In this document: piece by piece, positions 1 to 6,665 of the stretch
Position numbering within the stretch: the first letter of the stretch is position 1
How the letters are laid out: every line of letters begins with the position of its first letter
DNA from: Promethearchaeota archaeon
GTDB taxonomy: Archaea > Asgardarchaeota > Lokiarchaeia > Sigynarchaeales > SOKP01
Direction of reading: 5' to 3'
Length of the DNA: 9,748 nucleotides
NCBI GenBank assembly: GCA_016839845.1
Contig: JAEOTL010000416.1
Coordinates: 1-9,748, forward strand
Translations under genes and position numbers: made by a program
The notes under the pieces: model-generated
Database searches by the model: none
Seen by the model: only the letters and a program-made list of their open reading frames with translations
What the model was told of the DNA's origin: nothing

Positions 1-2
1 AG

Positions 3-1073
3 TCATATACTGGAATAGAAAACTTGAAAGTTGGCCAGGTATATTTTGGGGATTTCAATAATGGAACTAATATTAAAACGTATGTAAGTCCTCTTTCGGG
101 GCATTTTACCGAAATAGTAGACTTTAATATAATTTATCAGACTATTCAGTGGTTTGAGCAAGCTTTTAATGGGGAACATGGAACTGGAATTGTTATTACT
201 GCCCCACTGCTTATTCTCTTCTCCTATATCTCTTTATTTGGGGTTATTATGTTGGATGCCGTCCTAGTAATTTATGTTAGGGATTATATATTCAATAAAG
301 AAAAAGAGGATCCTAATAAAGAAATATTTGAGGAATTAAGACTAGTATCTACAAAAAAGTTGGTGGGATTTTATTCAATCGCCGTTGTTTTCATTCAATA
401 CTTGTTTTTCTTATATATTTTCGATATATCTGTGGATCTTATTCCTCTATCGACAACGAGTATAACTCTAACTATGGTTGTGGGGGCTGCGGTTGGAACC
501 TTTCTCGTGTATAACTTGCTTCTGTTGGGATGGAAAGATAAATATTCGATAAAAGATCTATTCTCTCAATTAAAAACCATGAGTTCATCCTCTCCGGGGC
601 GATCTCTAATTTTTGGAGCCCTAATCGGGGTTCTATCAATACTTTCAATAGGGGCCATTTGGCACTGGTCTGTGCAGAACACATTGCCAACTATTAGTGA
701 AATTGGGAGAATGGTTATACTAACTCTGTTATCTTTCCCCTTCTTTTTAATCAAGGAGTTTTACTTTAGGAGCATACAACAACGAATAGTCACAACATAT
801 CGATATGAAGAATATTTTATAATGGTCGGGACAGGGCTTTTTATGGACAATTTACTAATCTTATTCGTTATATTTGTAGGAAAACTTAACTTGGCGTATA
901 TACCCGCTTATACACTCTATCTCTTAGTATGGGTTATTTTCTCTATTATCCAACAATTCACCGCTACATGGGTTTACATGAATTCGAAAAATATTTTGGG
1001 ATCAACTATTTTTATGAGCATTTTCTATTCATGGATGTTGGTAGTATTTTTCCCCTCTTATGGATTTTTATAG
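3..1073 (+). CDS. Alpha/beta-hydrolase C-terminus fused to a multi-helix membrane domain (5' partial)
   Basis: The reading frame is open to the left edge, so the gene is probably truncated at its 5' end. A TTG at 24 could be read as a start, but the sequence before it fits the same domain. Numbering from that TTG, residues 1-50 resemble the end of an alpha/beta-hydrolase: a Y-x-G-x-F-x-x-G-T-style strand, then SGHFTE with H27 as the likely catalytic His, then an amphipathic helix ending in IQWFEQAF. The nucleophile and acid would lie outside the window. Residues about 57-346 contain roughly eight hydrophobic segments (57-86, 112-134, 145-168, 194-213, 227-246, 264-286, 291-318, 323-346), so the protein is membrane-anchored. 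KEFYFR at 244-249 faintly resembles the EExxxR motif of CPBP-type membrane proteins, but the first Glu is Lys and no matching His motifs are clear. The substrate cannot be told. The stop codon overlaps the end of the convergent mannosidase gene by six bases. Confidence 0.6.
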   Translation, partial: SYTGIENLKVGQVYFGDFNNGTNIKTYVSPLSGHFTEIVDFNIIYQTIQWFEQAFNGEHGTGIVITAPLLILFSYISLFGVIMLDAVLVIYVRDYIFNKEKEDPNKEIFEELRLVSTKKLVGFYSIAVVFIQYLFFLYIFDISVDLIPLSTTSITLTMVVGAAVGTFLVYNLLLLGWKDKYSIKDLFSQLKTMSSSSPGRSLIFGALIGVLSILSIGAIWHWSVQNTLPTISEIGRMVILTLLSFPFFLIKEFYFRSIQQRIVTTYRYEEYFIMVGTGLFMDNLLILFVIFVGKLNLAYIPAYTLYLLVWVIFSIIQQFTATWVYMNSKNILGSTIFMSIFYSWMLVVFFPSYGFL

Positions 1074-3854
1074 GTAGGAAAGGCTAATTTTAAGGGTAAC
1101 AATAACGTGAGGGTTTAGTGTCACTTCTAGATGGTTTGCCTTGAAATTGTTTATTTTAGCTTTAATCTCATTAATTGGGGGTTCCTCTAAGAAATTTACG
1201 ATCTCAGCTTCCTGAATCGATAATTTTTCATAGAATGTTAATTTCGCATCTTGTTTATCGGAAGAGATATTATAGATCCTCACAATAGCTGAATTACCAA
1301 CTTCTGATCTTTTCAAACAACTTAAGGCTATTGAATTGTTATCAATTTCAAGAAAACTAAAATCTGTCGGAAGATATTTTTCTAAGATCCTTGATTGTGT
1401 TTTAGAGAAATAGGAAAGCACACCTGATGGGTTTAATATTACCCTGTCTGCGGTTCTTATCGGACTCTTTATCATTGAAGGGAATCCGGGGTTAAGGGGA
1501 TTATTAAACTCTTTTCCTCGAAGATGAATATTTGAATCTAACCAACTCGGTTCTTGAGTAGTAATCATTGATAATTCAAAACCATACTTACCTATACATT
1601 GTGCTCCTGGGGTTCTGAATCCTGGTCCTGCATGAGATTTTCTGGATTGGAAGTCATCACGAGATAACCACTCAATACATCTTAAAAGGGTGACAGTTAA
1701 CGTGATACTTTTATCCTCATTAATAACCGCTTCATATTCTGGTAATCCTTTATTTAAAATAGCATAAGTACTGGATTCATCACTTACTGAAATAAAATCT
1801 TTCTGGTGGTTTGTTGCCATAGGTTTTTGCACCCAATTATCTGCTTTGGGAAGATTTACATCTCGAGGAACAACGTAAAAGTGTCCATCAGCAAATACTT
1901 TATCAGATTTAATTTTCGTAGGAAATAAGACGCGAATTCGATGATCTCTACTATTATTATCAATTTCAATTTTAAAATCAATCCTATTTATTTCCTTATA
2001 AAGTGAGATATACATTGAGATTTTATTATCCACAAGCCAATCTTCCCTATTATACCTGTCTTCTGTAAGTGAGTATGGAAGTTTTAAATTCAATCTCAGT
2101 TTGTAGGTTTTCTGTGTTGGACCATCAATATATACGCTTCTTTCGAGAACAGAAGCATCTTCCGTTCTATAGACTAAATCGGTTTGATTCTCTTTAGGTC
2201 TCGAGAAATCGTATTCATCTCCCCAATCACCAAGATCTTCAAACTCACATACTTTTTCATAACTTATTCCCGTCTTTTTATCAAGAACGGAAATACTACC
2301 ATCAGAGTCAATCGTAATATGATAAAATTCATTTTCCAAATAATCTCTTGTAATTTTAAAATTATCAGATTCCGGAAGTTTTTGTCTTTCAATTTTTGAA
2401 GGAAGTACATGAAAAACTTTATAACCGCACCCAGGGACTTCTGCAATAAAAGAAACTTTGTGATAGACACCTAATTTACGTGTGAATCGAGGATTTTCGG
2501 TAATTACAATATTTTGAAAGGGAATTTTAGTTTCTCCTGAGTCAATAATTTTAATATCTACAGGTAGATTTCCCCCCTTTATTTTCCTGGAGGAGGTAGT
2601 GAATTCAACAATATCTCGTCTTGGCCATGGAAGTGGATTATAAACTATTAATACACTACTATCCTTATAGATACTTTTTACTTTTATTAAGTTGGCCAAA
2701 TAAAGAAAAGAATCTTTAAATATTTCATCAGCAATTTGTTCAGCCCAGTCGTAACGAGTGATCATCTCATTATGAACCTCATCAATGCTACAGCCACAGA
2801 TACTATCATGTGGAGCATTTTTCTGGAGCCACTTCATTCCTGTCAATAAATATCGATCAGGGTATTGGTAATGATTATATTTGTCAAGAACATTGGTGAT
2901 TATTGAAAGAGGTTCAGCGTATTTCTCATAAAGATATTCAATTGCAGTATTTCTCTGTTTTATCCACATTCTGGCCGAAAATACGCCAGATAGCAGATGA
3001 GAATATCTCCCACCTCTCAATTCTCCTTGAAATTGATTTAACTTGGGGCTTGATTCTAAAACCTTCTTAACATAATATTCAAAGTCAGCTTGGGCTAAAG
3101 TAACATCAGGATTTTGTTCATTCCACTGTTTTACAATTTCTGGGATTTCTGGAAGAGCTTCATGATGATCTGAACCATTATTAAGAAGAACAATAGGTGT
3201 TGCGGTGTGTTTTTCAAATTTTTCCACCATATATTTGATACTCCTCAATGCTTTGCGATATTCTCCTTGAATACTTTTTGTATTTAACCTTTCTAATGAT
3301 CCATAAGTAAAAATTAAAAATATTGCTAAGATGGATGCTGCCATTCCAGGAGCATTCCAAGTGAATTCCATATTCAAGTTATTATCCTCAAACTCATTCC
3401 CAAAACCTCTCATAAACAAGATTGAGGGGATTTCAAATCCTTGAATAATTTGTGGTAATTGAGCGATATGACCAAAAGGATCCGGGATGTAACCTGCTTT
3501 CATTACCCGTCCGAACCTTCTACTTATTTGATGCCCTATTAGGAGGTTTCTTATGATTGATTCACCACTCACAAGAAATTCATCAGGCAGAACGTACATT
3601 GGCCCAATCGAAAGTCTGCCTTGTTTTACATATTCTCTAATTTGCTCTTCCTTCTCTGGTCTTACTTCCAGATAATCCTCGATAGGAATTGTTTGACCAT
3701 CAAATGTAAAATTCTTATAGTCTGGATTAGTCCTTAAGATTTCTAATAATTTATCCATCATTATTACAAGGCGAGCTCGAAATTCCTGAAAGGGGATGTA
3801 CCATTCTCTATCCCAATGCGTTTCAGGAACAACAACTATATGATTTGCTTTCAT
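1068..3854 (-). CDS. Alpha-mannosidase, glycoside hydrolase family 38
   Basis: A complete 928-residue GH38 enzyme, expected to release alpha-linked mannose from glycans by a zinc-dependent retaining mechanism. The hallmark HWDREW is at 13-18 (zinc ligands H13 and D15). GYIPDPFGH at 121-129 carries the nucleophile and zinc ligand D125, followed by the family-typical AQLPQI. NNGSDH at 225-230 holds D229, which aligns tentatively with the proposed acid/base Asp. HDSICGCS at 349-356 supplies the fourth zinc ligand H349, followed by DEVH. The rest is the beta-rich C-terminal half normal for the family, and the length is within the usual range. One small oddity is WNAPGM at 166-171, where many relatives have a PDG turn. 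ATG is the only sensible start because an in-frame TAA lies two codons upstream. There is no signal peptide, so it probably acts in the cytosol. It is downstream of a phosphodiesterase gene on the same strand, 107 bases apart, with its own TATA-like element. Confidence 0.95.
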   Translation of the reverse strand: MKANHIVVVPETHWDREWYIPFQEFRARLVIMMDKLLEILRTNPDYKNFTFDGQTIPIEDYLEVRPEKEEQIREYVKQGRLSIGPMYVLPDEFLVSGESIIRNLLIGHQISRRFGRVMKAGYIPDPFGHIAQLPQIIQGFEIPSILFMRGFGNEFEDNNLNMEFTWNAPGMAASILAIFLIFTYGSLERLNTKSIQGEYRKALRSIKYMVEKFEKHTATPIVLLNNGSDHHEALPEIPEIVKQWNEQNPDVTLAQADFEYYVKKVLESSPKLNQFQGELRGGRYSHLLSGVFSARMWIKQRNTAIEYLYEKYAEPLSIITNVLDKYNHYQYPDRYLLTGMKWLQKNAPHDSICGCSIDEVHNEMITRYDWAEQIADEIFKDSFLYLANLIKVKSIYKDSSVLIVYNPLPWPRRDIVEFTTSSRKIKGGNLPVDIKIIDSGETKIPFQNIVITENPRFTRKLGVYHKVSFIAEVPGCGYKVFHVLPSKIERQKLPESDNFKITRDYLENEFYHITIDSDGSISVLDKKTGISYEKVCEFEDLGDWGDEYDFSRPKENQTDLVYRTEDASVLERSVYIDGPTQKTYKLRLNLKLPYSLTEDRYNREDWLVDNKISMYISLYKEINRIDFKIEIDNNSRDHRIRVLFPTKIKSDKVFADGHFYVVPRDVNLPKADNWVQKPMATNHQKDFISVSDESSTYAILNKGLPEYEAVINEDKSITLTVTLLRCIEWLSRDDFQSRKSHAGPGFRTPGAQCIGKYGFELSMITTQEPSWLDSNIHLRGKEFNNPLNPGFPSMIKSPIRTADRVILNPSGVLSYFSKTQSRILEKYLPTDFSFLEIDNNSIALSCLKRSEVGNSAIVRIYNISSDKQDAKLTFYEKLSIQEAEIVNFLEEPPINEIKAKINNFKANHLEVTLNPHVIVTLKISLSYL

Positions 3855-3888
3855 GATTTTTTATCAATAAAGTGAATCCTATTTGAGA

Positions 3889-3896
3889 TTTTAAAA
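3889..3896 (-). promoter_or_regulatory. TATA-like element upstream of the alpha-mannosidase gene
   Basis: The palindromic TTTTAAAA lies 34 bases before the mannosidase ATG. An archaeal TATA box at this distance would start transcription about ten bases before the ATG, giving a short leader. No strong Shine-Dalgarno site is seen there. In AT-rich DNA such matches are common by chance, so support is weak. Confidence 0.3.
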
Positions 3897-3920
3897 GATT
3901 TCTTTAATAAAAACTAAATG

Positions 3921-3948
3921 GATCTCTTCAAAATAAAAGCAAGAGATC
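3921..3948 (-). terminator. Perfect 8-bp inverted repeat, possible terminator after the phosphodiesterase gene
   Basis: GATCTCTT (3921-3928) and AAGAGATC (3941-3948) are exact reverse complements separated by 12 bases. On the - strand the hairpin begins 13 bases after the phosphodiesterase stop and is followed by a T-rich stretch (CATTTAGTTTTTATT). A second T-run precedes it. This fits a U-rich termination region that separates the phosphodiesterase from the mannosidase. The stem is AT-rich and only moderately stable; it could also be an operator for the mannosidase gene. Confidence 0.35.
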
Positions 3949-3961
3949 AAAAAGAGAACTT

Positions 3962-5476
3962 CTATCTATTGTTTAGGAGAGAATTTCCTATTACGCTAGG
4001 ACTAGGACTTAACCCAAGTAAATCCAATAATGTGGGTACGATATCTGTAGTTTTACAACATTCAACTTCGAATTTAGGAATCTCTGGTGAGGATCCTATT
4101 ATTAATGGTACAAACATAGATTTAGAATTGGAAATATCATGAGAATATGCGGAATTACTTGTGGTCCTTCCATGTTCATAATTAAATGAATATTCTCCTC
4201 CAGTAGAAATCATTATATCACAGGCTCTGGGATTTTTGAAATGACGAGGGAGCTGGTCAATAATGTTTATAAAGTTGGTTTGAAACGTACCAGCGACCCA
4301 CTCATCAATATTATGATACTTGTCGTCAAGTAATTTATGGGCATTTTCATGGTTAACATATCCAAAGAGATCCTCATCTTCAAATGTATACTTAGTCTTC
4401 TGATCTTTACCAGTTCCAATGTATTCAATTTTACCTTCCTGTTTTTTCCCCGTTTTTTTGTTATAACGTTCAAGATATATAGTTCCTTTATCAGCCTTAT
4501 TATCATCTGCGTTATAATACATTAATTTAGCCCCCGGAATATCCCATAATTCCTCAAATAAATTTAATTTGGAATTACGTATAGTATAGTTCTTCATTTG
4601 GGTGATTGAGGGATGATGGAACCAAGTATCTCCTTTAAAATTAAAAAATCCTACACCTCCAAAATTAACATCAAAATTTCCGGAGCCTATACTAGGAATA
4701 TACGGTTTGAGTCCTTTACTCTGAAAAAACGGTCCAAGATCGTAAAACTTAGGGGCTTTATAATTACCATGGTCAGCAGTTATGCATATTGCTGTATCTT
4801 CACTATGACCAACATCCTTTAGAGTTCTAATTAGAGATCCAATATATTTGTCACAGTTTAGTACCAAATTAATATAATCTGGATGATCAAATCCTAGTTT
4901 GTGCATCAAATTATCAATATGTGGAATATAGCCAATGCTAATCTTGGGAAACTCTTGATTGGAAAATTCTTCTCGGGGATTCTTTAATACTGCTTCCATT
5001 TTCTTTAAAATAAGTTCGGGTCTATAATCTCGTGGAGTAGTAAAGATCGACCCTCTATATAAAAAACTTGTTACACTTAAGAAATTATCATCCCCCGCTT
5101 GCTCAAATATTGTTTTAGCATGAGATCCAATATCTTTATTAATTTTTAACAAATCCCCACGTTCACTATAATTACGTATGAAAGGTAATTTTCTTTTTTC
5201 TTGAGGCGGATCTGTACGATCAAGCCAGTGATAATTTGGAACACCACTACCCTCTTTTGGAAAGTATCCTGAGTTTGATCCGGTTATAATATCGGAATAG
5301 CAAGGTAAAGTGACGCTCGGGAAGGAGGTAACGCATCTTTGGCAGGTTATCCCCTCATTAGCGAGTAAAGCAATATTTGGGAGCTTTCCTTCGTTCATCC
5401 AGTGGAATAAATGTTTTGCTCGAACATCGTCTAAAATTATCAAGATAACATGATTAACTTTAGCACTGCGACTCAT
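3962..5476 (-). CDS. Type I phosphodiesterase/nucleotide pyrophosphatase-like protein (alkaline phosphatase superfamily)
   Basis: A complete 504-residue metallohydrolase likely to cleave phosphodiester or pyrophosphate bonds with two zinc ions. The order of motifs matches the nucleotide pyrophosphatase/phosphodiesterase family: LDDVRA with metal ligand D16; SFPSVTLP with nucleophile T56; IPHIDNLMH with ligands D188 and H192; TADHG with D235 and H236; and YSHD with H446 as the probable last ligand. The spacing D188 to D235 (47 residues) is the same as I recall for the Xanthomonas enzyme. Between H236 and H446 there are about 210 residues, roughly 100 more than in that enzyme; the extra part includes a Lys/Gly-rich stretch around 335-365. 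There is no signal peptide, unlike many secreted members, which points to a cytosolic role. A related phosphatase or phosphonoacetate-type hydrolase cannot be excluded, and the substrate is unknown. The neighbouring mannosidase suggests glycan or nucleotide-sugar turnover, which is inference. Confidence 0.85.
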   Translation of the reverse strand: MSRSAKVNHVILIILDDVRAKHLFHWMNEGKLPNIALLANEGITCQRCVTSFPSVTLPCYSDIITGSNSGYFPKEGSGVPNYHWLDRTDPPQEKRKLPFIRNYSERGDLLKINKDIGSHAKTIFEQAGDDNFLSVTSFLYRGSIFTTPRDYRPELILKKMEAVLKNPREEFSNQEFPKISIGYIPHIDNLMHKLGFDHPDYINLVLNCDKYIGSLIRTLKDVGHSEDTAICITADHGNYKAPKFYDLGPFFQSKGLKPYIPSIGSGNFDVNFGGVGFFNFKGDTWFHHPSITQMKNYTIRNSKLNLFEELWDIPGAKLMYYNADDNKADKGTIYLERYNKKTGKKQEGKIEYIGTGKDQKTKYTFEDEDLFGYVNHENAHKLLDDKYHNIDEWVAGTFQTNFINIIDQLPRHFKNPRACDIMISTGGEYSFNYEHGRTTSNSAYSHDISNSKSMFVPLIIGSSPEIPKFEVECCKTTDIVPTLLDLLGLSPSPSVIGNSLLNNR

Positions 5477-5487
5477 TATTATAGAAA

Positions 5488-5494
5488 CCTTCCT
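5488..5494 (-). promoter_or_regulatory. Shine-Dalgarno-like site for the phosphodiesterase gene
   Basis: On the - strand AGGAAGG lies 11 bases before the ATG at 5476. It is one of the few recognisable ribosome binding sites in the window and supports that ATG as the start. The spacing is slightly long. Confidence 0.45.
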
Positions 5495-5498
5495 AAAG

Positions 5499-5510
5499 AT
5501 TTAAATAAAT
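5499..5510. promoter_or_regulatory. TATA-like element in the divergent intergenic region
   Basis: ATTTAAATAAAT sits in the 46-base gap between the divergent phosphodiesterase (-) and the 80-residue gene (+). The AT-rich near-palindrome could serve either direction. For the - strand it lies about 22-33 bases before the ATG, placing the transcript start very near the start codon, which sits uneasily with the Shine-Dalgarno site between them. Assignment is tentative. Confidence 0.3.
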
Positions 5511-5522
5511 TTGTAATAACTT

Positions 5523-5765
5523 ATGGATATAATGAATTTGACTAAGATGAATAGGTTAAATCAATATATTGAATTTATAAATAAATATCAAAAGAAGGGT
5601 AGAACTGTAAACTATTGCTCAAATCATTATCATTTTCCTATAATTTCACAACAAAAGACCGCTCTCTTATTATATTCAGTAGAAGATTGCATTGAAATTG
5701 AAAATGATTCTATCCACAACCAAGAAAAATTTGAAATTAACAACAAAATTAAAAATACTCAATAG
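5523..5765 (+). CDS. Small protein homologous to the C-terminal tail of the nearby DNA methyltransferase
   Basis: An 80-residue protein with no catalytic methyltransferase motif. Residues 10-51 align without gaps to residues 286-327 of the methyltransferase encoded at 6666-7736, with 19 identities in 42 positions. Shared landmarks are NRL, F-I at 18-19, KY at 21-22, G26, Y31, Y36, FP at 38-39, Q44 and Y51. The C-terminal 25 residues are charged and diverged. A TAA lies in frame two codons before the ATG, so this is not an open extension of a longer gene, and no upstream methyltransferase remnant exists because the phosphodiesterase gene begins 46 bases away. The start could also be the ATG at 5532 or 5547; no ribosome binding site decides. 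It is 64 bases before a coiled-coil gene on the same strand. It is either a free-standing accessory domain or the relic of a duplicated methyltransferase. Confidence 0.65.
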   Translation: MDIMNLTKMNRLNQYIEFINKYQKKGRTVNYCSNHYHFPIISQQKTALLLYSVEDCIEIENDSIHNQEKFEINNKIKNTQ

Positions 5766-5793
5766 ATATTTCAATTAGCTATAACCTTTTTAG

Positions 5794-5801
5794 TATAAAA
5801 A
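5794..5801 (+). promoter_or_regulatory. TATA-like element upstream of the first coiled-coil gene
   Basis: TATAAAAA lies 28 bases before the GTG start at 5830, in the 64-base gap after the small gene. It would give the coiled-coil gene its own promoter with a very short leader. It could begin a transcript covering the coiled-coil and methyltransferase genes. Confidence 0.4.
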
Positions 5802-5814
5802 ATAATCAGTTAGT

Positions 5815-5821
5815 AGAAGGG
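5815..5821 (+). promoter_or_regulatory. Shine-Dalgarno-like site deciding the GTG start at 5830
   Basis: AGAAGGG lies eight bases before GTG. The nearby ATG at 5823 is in another frame and stops after five codons. The protein from the GTG (MSNDGSDLD) also lines up with the paralogue's start (MSHDDLED), which supports this choice. Confidence 0.5.
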
Positions 5822-5829
5822 AATGTTTT

Positions 5830-6633
5830 GTGAGCAATGACGGGAGTGATTTGGATCTATTAAAAAAACAGATTAGTAAATTAAATCTGGAAATTGAAAA
5901 AAAAAACATAGAACTAGCAGATTATCTTGAAAAGATCCATGATAATGAGGAAGAGCTCATGAAACTCCATGAACTTATTTCTAAAACACCCTCTCAAGAA
6001 AATATTCAAGAAGCAATTGAATTAAGAACAAAATTTGAATTAAGGGAAAAGGATCGAGAAATTCGAGACTTGAAAAACAGAATGGGCTTTTTAAGAAAGG
6101 AAATGATACAATATCAAAAAGAACTTGAAGAAATTAAAAAAAACCAAAAATCCTCTGCAATATCTGTTGAAAGAATAAGAGATAGGGAGAAAATCCTCAG
6201 AGACTTGCTCAACCTTGAAAATTCAATGATAGATTTCCGCAGAAAGCTATACAAACAAGAAATGTTAATTGATGATTATAAAAAAGAAGTCGATATTAAG
6301 AATGCCCAAATTAAAGAATTAACCTCAAATATTGAAGTGTTAAATCGCGAATTATCAATTAAAACTTCGATCTTAGAAAGAAAAATTGATAAGGAAACTA
6401 AAAAGGAGCTTCGTATTAAGCTACAGAAGCAGTTAAAAGACTATAAAAAAGAAATTGACGATTTAAGAAATGAATTAAAAACAAATAAAACACCCGAGGG
6501 TAAGAGAATTAAGGACAACATCGAGATTCTGGAACTTAAAAACAAAATCCAACTTCTTGAAGAGCAATTAGAGGAAAAAATTGGAGTCATTAATAAACTG
6601 AGATCTCAAAAGGAAAAGCACTCCTTATCTTAA
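5830..6633 (+). CDS. Coiled-coil protein, paralogue 1
   Basis: A 267-residue, highly charged protein with heptad-like Leu/Ile spacing over nearly all its length, interrupted near 52-60 (KTPSQEN) and 105-112. There is no signal peptide, membrane helix or enzymatic motif. It is clearly related to the coiled-coil protein encoded at 7745-8479: both have a similar N-terminal helix ending in MKL-x-x-LI (here 44-50) and the near-identical core KDREIRDLKNRMGFLRKE at 74-91, followed by Q-x-x-ELE. A Met-Gly pair inside a coiled coil is unusual and suggests a kink or contact site. It lacks the Lys-rich insert and tail of its paralogue. It ends 32 bases before the methyltransferase on the same strand, so the two are probably co-transcribed. 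I do not recognise the family; a structural or scaffold role, possibly with the methyltransferase, is inference. Confidence 0.75.
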   Translation: MSNDGSDLDLLKKQISKLNLEIEKKNIELADYLEKIHDNEEELMKLHELISKTPSQENIQEAIELRTKFELREKDREIRDLKNRMGFLRKEMIQYQKELEEIKKNQKSSAISVERIRDREKILRDLLNLENSMIDFRRKLYKQEMLIDDYKKEVDIKNAQIKELTSNIEVLNRELSIKTSILERKIDKETKKELRIKLQKQLKDYKKEIDDLRNELKTNKTPEGKRIKDNIEILELKNKIQLLEEQLEEKIGVINKLRSQKEKHSLS

Positions 6634-6665
6634 ATTTTATTTGTCAGAAATACTAACAAACCATA

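Noticed and set aside
2184..2399. Short open frame on the + strand inside the mannosidase gene
   Set aside because: It lies antisense to a well-conserved GH38 gene, has no recognisable domain and looks like a chance frame in AT-rich DNA.
3918..4142. Open frame of 74 codons on the + strand starting in the intergenic gap
   Set aside because: Most of it is antisense to the conserved C-terminus of the phosphodiesterase, and it runs through the inverted repeat; no ribosome binding site or homology is visible.
4267..4822. Several short frames on both strands within the phosphodiesterase gene
   Set aside because: All overlap the conserved frame and have biased, low-complexity translations expected of shadows.
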